A DNA stretch of 64,000 bases, taken from NCBI GenBank assembly GCA_016794425.1, contig JAEUHR010000018.1, positions 21,304 through 85,303 of the forward strand. Direction: 5' to 3'. Both the position numbers and the translations under genes were made by a program. The DNA comes from Planctomycetota bacterium. Its GTDB lineage: Bacteria > Planctomycetota > UBA1135 > UBA2386. Each line of letters begins with the position of its first letter. The stretch's first letter is position 1. A model generated the notes under the pieces. It was not told the DNA's origin. It was given only the letters and a program-made list of their open reading frames with translations, and did not search any database. This document shows, in pieces, positions 35,070 to 42,968 of this stretch.

Positions 35070-38000
35070 CGAACCCCGTCCCTGCAGTTCAATCCCCGGT
35101 GCTCCGCGTCGCGGCCAAGGAAGGCCTCCTCGGCGAGGGCAAGATCCATCGCATCGAGATCCCGTCGGCGGCCGGCATGACAGCGCGCCGCGTGATCGAC
35201 GTCGTGCGGAAGCTGCCCTCGTTCGAGCGCCGCCCTCTGGCGGTGGCCGTGAACGGGCGTCGGCTCACCGACCGAGAAACCGACCTGCAGCTGCCGGACG
35301 GCGCCGAGGTCCTCGTTGCGTCGACGCAACACGGCGCGGAGGTCGGCGCGTTCATCGTGCAGGCCCTGATCACCGCTGTGATCGGCGCGGCCATCAACTA
35401 CGTCGTCAGCCTTGTCTTGCCGAAGCCGAAGCGGCCTGGCCTGCCGCAGGAGCGGGGTGAGGAGTCCAGCGCCACCTACGCGTGGGACGGAATCCAAACC
35501 AGCTACGGGCAAGGTCAGCCCGTCCCGTTCGGGTACGGGCGACACGCTGTCGGCGGCCAGGTGATCTACAGCGAAGTGTCCGAGACGTCGACGACCGGCG
35601 GCCTTGCGGGTGAGTATCTGCGGCTGCTTCTCGCGCTCGGAGAGGGTCCGATCCACAGGGTCGGCGACGTTGTCGCTGGCGAGCAGGATCTGCTGGGTTT
35701 CACCGGCCCGCTGCCATCGTCGATCCGGATCAACCGCATCGACTTGGTAGGGCCGACTCAGTTCGGAGTTCTCGCGTGGCTCCGTGCCGGCGAGATCAAC
35801 CAATCTCCGATCGGTGCTCCGTTCGCGGGTGCAGCCACCACCTACTCGGTCTCGCAGTCGCTGCAGACGCCCAGCAGCGAGAGCGTGTTCGCGATCGACG
35901 GCAGCGACGAGATTGCCTCTCTGAGCCTGCTCGTGTCGTTCCCCAACGGGCTCTACGTGCAGGACCCGCTAGGTGCCCTCACCGGTGCGCAATGGCCTTG
36001 GATCTTGTTCTGGCGGCCATCGGGGGAGGCCACATGGAGGCAGATCGCCCAGAGCACACCGGGCGCCTACTGGCACCTTCCACCAGGCGGACTGCTCACG
36101 ATCGCTGCCACCCTGCCGCCGGGCACGAGCTTGCCCATCGAGGTCCGACTGCAGCGGCTAGGTTGGACCGCGCCGCCCGCGGGCCAGATCAGCGACTACA
36201 GCGTGTGGCGGCACATCGTGGTGTATGACTCGAGGGAGTTCTCGTACCCAGGCGTCGCGATTCTTGGCCTGCAGGTGCGCGCCGAGGGGCGCCTGCAGGG
36301 CGCACTGCCGCAGATCCAGGTCACGTGTGATCTGCTCAAGGTGCGAGTCTGGGACGAGTCGACTGGTTGGTCGGAACCCTGCTGGGACGTGCCGCCGGCT
36401 CCGTTCAACTGGATGCAGCGGCCGCCGGGGCGCAACCCAGCATGGCAAGCCGCGGACCTGTGCCTCGATGAGCTGAAGGGCCTGGGGCGCTGGATCAAGG
36501 AGGATGACCTCGATCTGCCTTCGCTGCGGCGCTGGTCGTTGTTCTGCGACACCGAGCCCAACGCGGCGGATCCATGGGATGAGGCCGCGTTTCAGTGCGA
36601 CGTCGTGTTCGACTCCCCCAGGCCGGCGTGGGAGCGCCTGCTGCAGATCTGCGCCGCCGGGCGGTGCAGTCCGGTCTGGGTCGGCCGCAAGCTGACGTTC
36701 GTCTACCAGTACCGCGACGCTCACAGTGATTCGCTGGTGTCGGTGCCGGCGAAGACTCCAGTCCAGCTGTTCACTTCGACCAACGTCGAGGACCTGCGGA
36801 TCAACTGGCTGACGAAACGAGGTCGGTCGACCGTCATCCAGTACCAGTTCCTCAACGAGGCCAAGAACTACGAGCAGGACGTCCTCACGATCGAGGACCC
36901 GGAAGGCACTCAGAACGACCGCGACAACCCTCTGGCCGACGTGTGGCAGCCGGAGGTGACGCAGGCCTACGGCGTGACGCGCGAGTCGCAGCTGCTTCGA
37001 GAGGGCGTGTTCACGCACCGATTGCAGCGGCTGGTCACGCACGAGATCGTCTTCGTGACCGGACCGTGGGCCCTCGCTGCGACAGTCGGCGACCTGGTCC
37101 TCGTCGAGAACGAGGTCCTCCGTCCGTTCGCCGCGGACGTCCCCATGTCGTGCACGATCGAGGCAGACGTCGTGGCGAGCGACACGGTCGTGGTCGATCA
37201 CGTGGTCTCAGGGTCCAGCCTGCGCATCGTGTTCCGGAATCCGGACGGTGAGCCGGCAGAAGTGGCCATCAGCAGCCTGACGGCCCTGCCTGGCGGGCGC
37301 ACGCAGTTGCTGCTGGCATCGCCCATCAGCGCGATCGCGGGCGCCCCCGCAGTCGTCGGTGCAGTAGCGAAGCTGACCAAGCCCTACCTCATCGTCGGGA
37401 TCGGGCTGACCCAGGACATGCGACGCGAGGTCCGGTGCCTGGAATGGAAGCCGGCGGCCTTTGATCCAATCGGCCCCGACTTCTTCAGCGAGGTGACGGC
37501 GGATGATCCTGCACCTGGTGGTTCGACGGAGCCGGAGGTGTTCGTCCAAGCCCTTCGCGAAGGCGGTCATTCGATCAGTTGGAGCAGCGGCCCATCCACT
37601 ACGCGCCGAGCGCGCGTCTGGGCGCAGCGTGACGGGGTTGGCGCTTGGCTGCTGCTCGGCGAGTCGGTCACGGGATCGCTTGTGACGCGAGTCCTTGGGA
37701 CGCAGCAGGGATTCAGGATCGCCATCAGCATCGACGACGGCCGCGGCTCGTTTCCACCAGTCGAATCGCTGGTGGGGACCAGCGTCGTGGTCCCTGAGTT
37801 CCCGCCGATCACCCTTCCGCCGATTCGTCGCCTGACAGTCGAGGCCCATGCCGGTGGCCTGCTGTTCCGCTGGCCAGAACAATGGCAGCGCGACTTCGAC
37901 TACTACGAACTCCGCGCCGGAGCCTCCTGGTTGACCGCGAGGGCGGTCTATCGAGGCAAGTTGGCCGAGGCGTTCGTCGGGTGTCCGCCATCCGCGACCG

Positions 38001-38659
38001 TGTTCCAGGTCGCCGCTCGCAGCGTTTCAGGGCTCTACGGCGAGGCCGCCGTCGTCACTCTGCTCGAACCGTGGCAGCCCGAGTGTCGAGTCGCGTACCT
38101 GGATCGCGACGAACTCGCCTCATCGCCGGGCGGCACGCTCGACTCCCTCGTCTACGACGATGTCGCCAAGGTGCTCCGGTTCGCCAGCGCGGACAGCGTC
38201 GAAGGTTCGTACACAGCGCTCGAGATCGACGGTGGATACGTCGCCCCTTGGCACTGGCGCGTAGACGTGGATCACGCTCTGTTCGACGACGGCACATGCG
38301 GCGAGGAAACTGGCACGTGCGGGGACGGGGAAGCGATCTGGTCCACGTGCGCCGGACGACCGCCTTCTGCCGGGCGGCCTGGCGTAGCGTTCGACGACGT
38401 ACTGATCGGCGACGACGACGGCCTCTGCGGAGATGACTCGCCGTTCGAGACCGTATCAGGCGGCGTCGGCGAGGTCGGCCATCTGGCGGCCGTTCGGGTC
38501 GAGAGCCGGTTTCACAACGGGGATGCCTGGTCGGATTGGGGAGCCCACGTGGACGGCGAGCGAGTGAGTCAGAAGTTGCAGGTGCGGCTCCGTGTCGAGC
38601 GGGCGTCAACCCGAACGCACGTCGAGGTCACGCGACTCGCCGCCAAGGGCTACCTCTGA
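35066..38659 (+). CDS. Phage tail-tip (J-like, host-specificity) protein
   Basis: 1197 aa, close to lambda J (about 1130). The start overlaps the preceding stop. An N-terminal ubiquitin-like part (about 25-90; KIHRIEIPSAAGMTARRVIDVV, LQLPDGAEVLVAS) is followed by a hydrophobic stretch (FIVQALITAVIGAAINYVVSLVLP, about 94-117), and then the J-type core beginning SYGQGQPVPFGYGRHAVGGQVIYSEVS. Long beta-rich domains with a putative FNIII-like region (ITLPPIRRLTVEAHAGGLLFRWPEQWQRDFDYYELRAG) and a Cys-rich tip (CGEETGTCGDGEAIWSTC) make up the rest. J proteins form the tip of siphophage tails and bind the host receptor. No other tail gene is present. Confidence 0.85.
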   Translation: MTNPVPAVQSPVLRVAAKEGLLGEGKIHRIEIPSAAGMTARRVIDVVRKLPSFERRPLAVAVNGRRLTDRETDLQLPDGAEVLVASTQHGAEVGAFIVQALITAVIGAAINYVVSLVLPKPKRPGLPQERGEESSATYAWDGIQTSYGQGQPVPFGYGRHAVGGQVIYSEVSETSTTGGLAGEYLRLLLALGEGPIHRVGDVVAGEQDLLGFTGPLPSSIRINRIDLVGPTQFGVLAWLRAGEINQSPIGAPFAGAATTYSVSQSLQTPSSESVFAIDGSDEIASLSLLVSFPNGLYVQDPLGALTGAQWPWILFWRPSGEATWRQIAQSTPGAYWHLPPGGLLTIAATLPPGTSLPIEVRLQRLGWTAPPAGQISDYSVWRHIVVYDSREFSYPGVAILGLQVRAEGRLQGALPQIQVTCDLLKVRVWDESTGWSEPCWDVPPAPFNWMQRPPGRNPAWQAADLCLDELKGLGRWIKEDDLDLPSLRRWSLFCDTEPNAADPWDEAAFQCDVVFDSPRPAWERLLQICAAGRCSPVWVGRKLTFVYQYRDAHSDSLVSVPAKTPVQLFTSTNVEDLRINWLTKRGRSTVIQYQFLNEAKNYEQDVLTIEDPEGTQNDRDNPLADVWQPEVTQAYGVTRESQLLREGVFTHRLQRLVTHEIVFVTGPWALAATVGDLVLVENEVLRPFAADVPMSCTIEADVVASDTVVVDHVVSGSSLRIVFRNPDGEPAEVAISSLTALPGGRTQLLLASPISAIAGAPAVVGAVAKLTKPYLIVGIGLTQDMRREVRCLEWKPAAFDPIGPDFFSEVTADDPAPGGSTEPEVFVQALREGGHSISWSSGPSTTRRARVWAQRDGVGAWLLLGESVTGSLVTRVLGTQQGFRIAISIDDGRGSFPPVESLVGTSVVVPEFPPITLPPIRRLTVEAHAGGLLFRWPEQWQRDFDYYELRAGASWLTARAVYRGKLAEAFVGCPPSATVFQVAARSVSGLYGEAAVVTLLEPWQPECRVAYLDRDELASSPGGTLDSLVYDDVAKVLRFASADSVEGSYTALEIDGGYVAPWHWRVDVDHALFDDGTCGEETGTCGDGEAIWSTCAGRPPSAGRPGVAFDDVLIGDDDGLCGDDSPFETVSGGVGEVGHLAAVRVESRFHNGDAWSDWGAHVDGERVSQKLQVRLRVERASTRTHVEVTRLAAKGYL

Positions 38660-38689
38660 CGTCCTGACGCTGCTAGAACGGCGCCCGCC

Positions 38690-39283
38690 GTGACCGTGCC
38701 GCAGCTCGCCGAAGCGATCCGCCGGGCGCGCGACTTCCCGGGCGAGCAGCTCGAGGTCGTGCTGGTCGCGCGCGCTCTCGCGTGCCCGCGGTGCGGCGGC
38801 GACCGCACCAGCGTGCTCCCTGGCGCCGAGTCGCGCGAGTTCGCGGCGCGCCGCTGCGCGCGGTGCGGCACCGGCTTCCGCGTGGTCGTGGCGAGCAGCG
38901 CCGACCTGGTCGTTGCCGTCGTGGCCGCCGGCGGCGTCGCGGTGCAGCCTGCGGCCGTGGTGGCGTCCCCGGCCCACGTCGACGACCTGGTGCCCGCCGA
39001 GCTGCGTCCGACGGCGGCGCAGCGCCTGGCCGACGAACGCGAGCTCGAGCGCGCGCTCGAGCTGACGGCCGGCGACCTGGCCGAGGCTGCGCGCGCGCTG
39101 CAGGGATGGCGCGTCCGGCTCGCCACCGTCCGCACTCGGAAGCTGCTCGACGACGAACTCGACCCGCGGCCAGAGGACATCGAGTTGCTCGCGCGCGCGG
39201 TGCTCGGCGGCGAGGGCGGCGGGTTCGCGCCGGCCGCCGGCTGCGAGCGCGGGGCGGCGGCGGCGCCGCGGCGGGTCGGCTGA
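38690..39283 (+). CDS. Zinc-ribbon protein of the element
   Basis: 197 aa from a GTG, 30 bp after the tail-tip gene. CPRCGGD at about 32-38 and RRCARCGTGF at about 55-64 form a zinc ribbon. The remainder is helical (AAQRLADERELERALELTAGDLAEAARALQGWRVRLATVRTRKLLDDEL). Unknown function; possibly nucleic-acid binding. A diverged partial copy of its helical half follows directly downstream. Confidence 0.6.
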   Translation: MTVPQLAEAIRRARDFPGEQLEVVLVARALACPRCGGDRTSVLPGAESREFAARRCARCGTGFRVVVASSADLVVAVVAAGGVAVQPAAVVASPAHVDDLVPAELRPTAAQRLADERELERALELTAGDLAEAARALQGWRVRLATVRTRKLLDDELDPRPEDIELLARAVLGGEGGGFAPAAGCERGAAAAPRRVG

Positions 39284-39328
39284 CGGGGTCGCCGCCAGGT
39301 CGCCGCTGGGAGGCGCCCGCGGCGCCGC

Positions 39329-39451
39329 ACAGCACGGCCTCGCCAGGCCGAGCAGCACGAGATCGAGGCCGCGGCCGAGGTCACCGATGCCGACCGGTCC
39401 GAGGCTGCACGCGTGCTCGAGGGGTGGCGAGTTCGATCTGCCGCGGTGCGC
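39329..39451 (+). pseudogene. Degenerate duplicate of the zinc-ribbon protein's helical half
   Basis: The frame reads TARPRQAEQHEIEAAAEVTD, then DADRSEAARVLEGWRVRSAAVR, which lines up without gaps with TAAQRLADERELERALELTA and GDLAEAARALQGWRVRLATVR of the intact gene. I count about 23 matches in 41 positions. No zinc ribbon and no clear start are present, so this is a remnant. Confidence 0.6.
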
Positions 39452-39527
39452 GAGCAGAAACGAGGACGCGGAGCCGCTACTCAAGCGCGCCGCGCTCGGG
39501 TCGTGCTGGGGATAGTCAACGGGTCGC

Positions 39528-40103
39528 TCATGCTCTGTTCAAAACCCGCTTCTCGATGTGCCCACAGAGAATCTCGACGTGGGTCCTCCACCTCTCGACC
39601 TCACGACGTGAAACCAACCACCTCTTCTTCGGCTCAGTGCCGTGCGCGATCTTGTGCCGGGTGTCGACCAGGCGCTCGACGCTCTCCCTGACGTTGGTCT
39701 TCCTGTGCGGCTCGATGTCGTGTGTAACTCGCGCGCAGCCGACGAGCAGGAAGAGCCGATCGATGTTGTTGGGTTTTGGGTTGTGGAAGTTCCGGATGGG
39801 CTGCTCCACGACGTGTGTCAGGTCACTGTCCGAGAGCTCGCTGTAGAACGCGCGTGCTGCCCTGCCGAAGGTGTCCTCGACGTAGGCCTCGAGGAACGCG
39901 ACCAAGCTGAGCACGCAGGCGTTCAGGATGGCCGACTGCGTGTCTCGGACTGCGTGAGTCTCCTGCGGCAGGTCCTTTCCGATCGCCAGATGATGAGCGT
40001 TCAGTAGCGCCTCGACGTGGTGTATCGGGAGCCATGTGCGCGTGAACGTGCCAAGCTCCATCGGCGCGAGCCGGCGCGACTTCCGTGAGTTGTTGCGAGC
40101 CAT
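39528..40103 (-). CDS. HEPN-domain protein, probable RNase (RiboL-PSP-HEPN type)
   Basis: 191 aa, all helical. The HEPN signature R-x4-H is present as Arg149 to His154 in DTRHKIAHG, preceded by a long helix (NACVLSLVAFLEAYVEDTFGRAARAFY, about 61-87) typical of RiboL-PSP and MAE_28990-like HEPN proteins. Many such proteins are toxins or defence RNases, with Arg and His as the catalytic pair. It is the only gene besides the integrase on the minus strand and is less GC-rich than its neighbours. It lies head-to-head with a Phd-type antitoxin gene 60 bp away, so a toxin-antitoxin relation is possible. Confidence 0.8.
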   Translation of the reverse strand: MARNNSRKSRRLAPMELGTFTRTWLPIHHVEALLNAHHLAIGKDLPQETHAVRDTQSAILNACVLSLVAFLEAYVEDTFGRAARAFYSELSDSDLTHVVEQPIRNFHNPKPNNIDRLFLLVGCARVTHDIEPHRKTNVRESVERLVDTRHKIAHGTEPKKRWLVSRREVERWRTHVEILCGHIEKRVLNRA

Positions 40104-40127
40104 TAGCCGGGGTCATGGAGGCGTGCC

Positions 40128-40156
40128 TTGATCGGCGCCACGACAATCTGTAAGTT
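40128..40156 (+). promoter_or_regulatory. Promoter of the Phd-like gene (leaderless)
   Basis: TTGATC, 17-bp spacer, TAAGTT. Only seven bases separate the -10 from the ATG at 40164, so the mRNA would start at or next to the start codon. Confidence 0.45.
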
Positions 40157-40163
40157 CTGGCAA

Positions 40164-40367
40164 ATGGCCAAGGCGACCAGCCTCCCCGTGCAGGTCTTCC
40201 GCGACAAGTTCGCGGAGAACCTCGAACGCGTGACGTTCGGCGGCGAGCGCCTGGTCGTCACGAAGAACGGGAAGCCCCGTGCCGCGATGGTGTCCCTCGA
40301 GGACCTGGCGCGGCTTGAGCAGCTCGACTCGGCCACCAGGAAGAGACCGGCGCGTCGCCGGCCCTGA
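40164..40367 (+). CDS. Phd/YefM-type antitoxin
   Basis: 67 aa. The pattern LPVQVFRDKFAENLERVTFGGERLVVTKNGKPRAAMVSLEDLARLEQLD matches Phd/YefM antitoxins (strand, dimer helix, KNGKPRAAMVS). The start is the ATG giving MAKATSLPV; a TTG 12 codons earlier would add residues that lie in the promoter. The C-terminus RKRPARRRP is short and basic, with little toxin-neutralising tail. No Doc or RelE toxin follows. The divergent HEPN protein is the only nearby toxin candidate. Phd proteins also repress their own promoter. Confidence 0.8.
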   Translation: MAKATSLPVQVFRDKFAENLERVTFGGERLVVTKNGKPRAAMVSLEDLARLEQLDSATRKRPARRRP

Positions 40368-40396
40368 TCGTTCTTTCCCCTCCCCCCTGAAGAAGC

Positions 40397-40430
40397 GGGC
40401 CGACGCGGCGCGGGAACGCCACGCCGGCCC
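40397..40430 (+). other. Imperfect inverted repeat after the Phd gene
   Basis: 14-base arms (40397-40410 and 40417-40430) pair at 12 of 14 positions around CGGGAA. There is no U-run after it, so it could be an attenuator or weak terminator. Confidence 0.35.
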
Positions 40431-40462
40431 TTGCGTAACCCCTGAACTAGCAGGAGATCCGC

Positions 40463-40741
40463 ATGCAGACTGTGCTACCCGTCCGCCGACCCGCGATCAA
40501 CGCGCCGGCGATCCTCGCGGCCCCAGCCACCTCCCTCATCGAGCACCGCGGCGCCACCGGCGCCGAGTTCGCGCTGCGCGGCGAGCACCGCGGCAACCTG
40601 GCCGGCGCGTTCCGGCGCGCCGCCGTCGCCGATCGGTTCGGCCAGCCGACGACCGCCGTGGTGCTGGACGCCGGCTGCGTCTTGCATTTCCTTGGTGCGG
40701 CCGCGGCATCGGCCACGGCGACCACCGGAGGCTCGCGATGA
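40463..40741 (+). CDS. Small element protein
   Basis: 92 aa. ATG with AGGAG seven bases upstream. Ala-rich (PAINAPAILAAPATSLIEHRGATGAEFALRGEHRGNLAGAFRRAAVADRFGQPTTAVVLDAGCVLHFLGAAAAS). No recognised family. The stop overlaps the next ATG, so the gene belongs to the overlapping run 40463-41971. Confidence 0.55.
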   Translation: MQTVLPVRRPAINAPAILAAPATSLIEHRGATGAEFALRGEHRGNLAGAFRRAAVADRFGQPTTAVVLDAGCVLHFLGAAAASATATTGGSR

Positions 40742-41016
40742 TCTTCTACAGCACGAACGGGACCGCCGCGGCGGTCGTCAACGCCCGCGACCTGGCTGCA
40801 CAACTCAAGGTCATCGGCCAGAAGATCGTCGAGCACGTTCCCGACAGGTCGGCCCGAGTCGAGTTGTCCGCCGCCCTCGACAAGGTCCGCCGCGAACTCA
40901 CCGCGGCCCATCGCAAGCGCGTCGCCGAGTGGGATGCGATGCTGAAGCAACGCGGCCCGCGCGCCCGGTCGAGGAGCCCGAAGGGCAGACGCGGGACCGG
41001 GAGGCAACACGCGTGA
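40738..41016 (+). CDS. Small helical element protein
   Basis: 92 aa. The start overlaps the preceding stop (ATGA). Helical centre (AAQLKVIGQKIVEHVPDRSARVELSAALDKVRRELTAAHRKRVAEWDAMLKQRG) and a basic tail (RARSRSPKGRRGTGRQ) that may touch nucleic acid. No family recognised. The stop overlaps the next GTG start. Confidence 0.55.
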   Translation: MIFYSTNGTAAAVVNARDLAAQLKVIGQKIVEHVPDRSARVELSAALDKVRRELTAAHRKRVAEWDAMLKQRGPRARSRSPKGRRGTGRQHA

Positions 41017-41474
41017 GGCGCGCCGCCGGCTCCGTCTTCCGCCGCCGTCGCCGCGGCGAGCTCGAGGAGAAGTGGTCCATCAGCTACCGAGTCGACGGTC
41101 GCCGGGTGACCGAACGCGCCTACGCCGACAAGGCCGCCAGCGAGCAGCTGCTGGCGATCCGGCTTCGCGAGGCTGCCAGCGGTCAGGCGGTCGAGGGTGT
41201 GCCGCTTCGGCGGCGGCGCATCCCGGCGCCGCCCGATCTACACGAGGACCCGATCGAAACGGCGATCGCGGCGCTGCGCTCTCCGCACCCCGGGCTGCAG
41301 CAGCTCGGGGCATGCGCACTCGCCCACCTGGCAACGCTGGGTCGACGGCTCGAACGCGAAGATCTACGTGACGTGCAGCAGCTGGCCGCTGCGACAGCGG
41401 ACCCGGCCAGCCGTCAGGCGCTGGCGGCGGTGTTGACCGCCTGCGGCGAGCGGCATGGCGAGGTTGGCGCGTGA
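41013..41474 (+). CDS. Protein with recombinase arm-binding-like N-terminus
   Basis: 153 aa from a GTG overlapping the upstream stop (GTGA). Residues 5-50 (GSVFRRRRRGELEEKWSISYRVDGRRVTERAYADKAASEQLLAIRLREAASG) match the three-stranded N-terminal arm-binding module of phage tyrosine recombinases, with the usual 'iSYRVDGRRVTE...DK..A...L' layout. There is no catalytic domain; the remaining 100 residues are helical (ETAIAALRSPHPGLQQLGACALAHLATLGRRLEREDL). It may bind the element's att arms or regulate recombination. It is not a piece of the local integrase, whose own module reads differently. Confidence 0.55.
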   Translation: MRRAAGSVFRRRRRGELEEKWSISYRVDGRRVTERAYADKAASEQLLAIRLREAASGQAVEGVPLRRRRIPAPPDLHEDPIETAIAALRSPHPGLQQLGACALAHLATLGRRLEREDLRDVQQLAAATADPASRQALAAVLTACGERHGEVGA

Positions 41475-41971
41475 AACTTCGGCGCGCAACGGCCTTCCAC
41501 GAAGCCGGTCATGCGGTGATCGCCTACCGCTTCAACCACGACATCGGAGGCCTCACAATTCGCGGAGACGAGACGAGTGGCCGCTTGGGAGTTGCGTGGA
41601 CCGAAGCGGCCTGGGCCGACGGTTCGATAGATGAGGAAGTGGCCGTGATCTACTACGCAGGCTTGGCAGCAGAGCGGCTCGTGTGCCCCCATGCATCACC
41701 GAGGGATGGTGCCGGCTCTGACTATCTGGCCGCAGCGCGATATGCCACTACGCCGACTCGTCGTTCGGAACTGCGTGCACGGGCGGCGGCACTTGTGAAA
41801 GAGAACTCTGGCCCCATCGCCGCGCTCGCAACGGCCTTACTTCGCGACGAGGCTCTGTCGGCAGACGAAACTGCGCTCGTCATCGACTGCATTGACGAAG
41901 GCCAGGATTGGCGCGCGAACCTGGCCCAACTCCGCGAGGCATCTAAGCGGCGCGGCAGGGCCGACGCGTGA
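41471..41971 (+). CDS. Stand-alone FtsH-type (M41-like) metallopeptidase domain
   Basis: 166 aa from a GTG overlapping the previous stop (GTGA). Zinc motif AFHEAGHAVIAYRF with His10, Glu11, His14. The third ligand is probably Asp84 in GAGSDYLAAARYA, matching GA.ND.. of FtsH. The AAA ATPase part and membrane anchor are absent. It resembles the protease half of FtsH as a soluble protein, seen in some mobile elements. It might cut a host or helper-phage regulator. Activity is inferred only from the motifs. Confidence 0.75.
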   Translation: MKLRRATAFHEAGHAVIAYRFNHDIGGLTIRGDETSGRLGVAWTEAAWADGSIDEEVAVIYYAGLAAERLVCPHASPRDGAGSDYLAAARYATTPTRRSELRARAAALVKENSGPIAALATALLRDEALSADETALVIDCIDEGQDWRANLAQLREASKRRGRADA

Positions 41972-42105
41972 ACTTGGTCGCGGCAGCGCGCGGTGTGGGC
42001 GACGTACCACTTCATCAACTACGAGGCAGGACCAACGTCGCTCGGCGGCACGATGTCGGGGGCCGGCGGCGGCGCGATCCGACGCCGCCCAGCGCCGAAG
42101 CGTGA

Positions 42106-42837
42106 ATGAACGACTCCTACGACCCTCCTTTCGAGCAGAGGTTCTTCGGCGACGTTTCTCGTCGCCGAGTCTGCGCGATCGTGTCCTTCGAGACTCGGGA
42201 GGCCGGGCCTGTTGTTGGAACCGGGACAGCGGTTCGGCATCGCGGAGAGCTCTTCGTTGCGACCTGCGCCCACGTGGCCAAGAGCCTGTTCGCCGGGTTC
42301 TATGGAGCCCTGAACTTCGACAGGCTGCCCGAGGTGTCGCACGAGGAGTGCATCGAGGTCTTTCGCAACGATGCCCTCGACTTGGCACTCCTTCGCGTCC
42401 GGCCTCGTGCGGCCGGCCTTTTGCACGGCATCCATCCGTTGGAGGTCTCCGACATCGGCACGGTCGTCGACTTCGAACGTGCGATGCCCGACACGAAGAG
42501 GGTCTACTGCATTGCGGGCCTGCCCGGCGCGCTCGCCCAGGTCGACAACGACGCCAAGCGCATTACCCTGCTCCCGTTCGTCTTCCCCACCGTGGTGGTC
42601 AGGAACGACCGGGACGACCACATCGACTTCGAGTACGAGCACGGTCTCGTGGACGGGGATCTGCTGTGCCCGGAGGGCATGAGCGGCGGCCTGATCTTCG
42701 AGTTTATGGCTCCTGGCGATGACGAGTTGTGGCGGCCCGGTGTCGCGGTCGCCGTTCAGCATGCCTGGGACCCATTCATCGAGCGGCTCTACTGCTCTCC
42801 TGCGTACCACCTCAGGGACGCTCTTCTCCGGATGTAG
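42106..42837 (+). CDS. Trypsin-like serine protease
   Basis: 243 aa. No signal peptide, so cytoplasmic. The chymotrypsin-fold triad is visible: His56 in VATCAHVAKS, Asp92 in NDALDLALLRV, and Ser193 in CPEGMSGGLIFEF (GxSGG). The N-terminal GTGTAVRHRGELF opens the barrel. Trypsin-like domains occur as effectors in bacterial defence and abortive-infection systems and in phage-satellite cargo. It lies 134 bp after the M41-like gene, and a strong RNA hairpin cluster follows it. The substrate is unknown. Confidence 0.82.
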   Translation: MNDSYDPPFEQRFFGDVSRRRVCAIVSFETREAGPVVGTGTAVRHRGELFVATCAHVAKSLFAGFYGALNFDRLPEVSHEECIEVFRNDALDLALLRVRPRAAGLLHGIHPLEVSDIGTVVDFERAMPDTKRVYCIAGLPGALAQVDNDAKRITLLPFVFPTVVVRNDRDDHIDFEYEHGLVDGDLLCPEGMSGGLIFEFMAPGDDELWRPGVAVAVQHAWDPFIERLYCSPAYHLRDALLRM

Positions 42838-42862
42838 GGTGCTTCGAGTTCTGTGACCTTTC

Positions 42863-42931
42863 GGCGCTGGGGCAGCAGCGGGAGTAGCTACCCGCTGCGG
42901 CCAACGCGGACTCCCGGCCCGCCCCAGCGCC
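42863..42931 (+). ncRNA. Structured RNA or terminator with three-way junction
   Basis: Outer stem of 11 perfect base pairs (42863-42873 GGCGCTGGGGC with 42921-42931 GCCCCAGCGCC). Inside are an 8-bp hairpin (42875-42882 with 42891-42898) and a 4-bp GGCC hairpin (42899-42902 with 42916-42919). A pyrimidine-rich TTCTTCTTG follows. This is stronger than needed for a terminator and may be a small RNA or cis-regulatory element. Confidence 0.5.
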
Positions 42932-42968
42932 TTCTTCTTGTTCGGGGTCCGCGGCAGGAGTTCGCGCG

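Noticed and set aside
39642..40007. Plus-strand frame inside the HEPN gene
   Set aside because: It is the antisense shadow of a gene with a recognisable motif and has no start signal.
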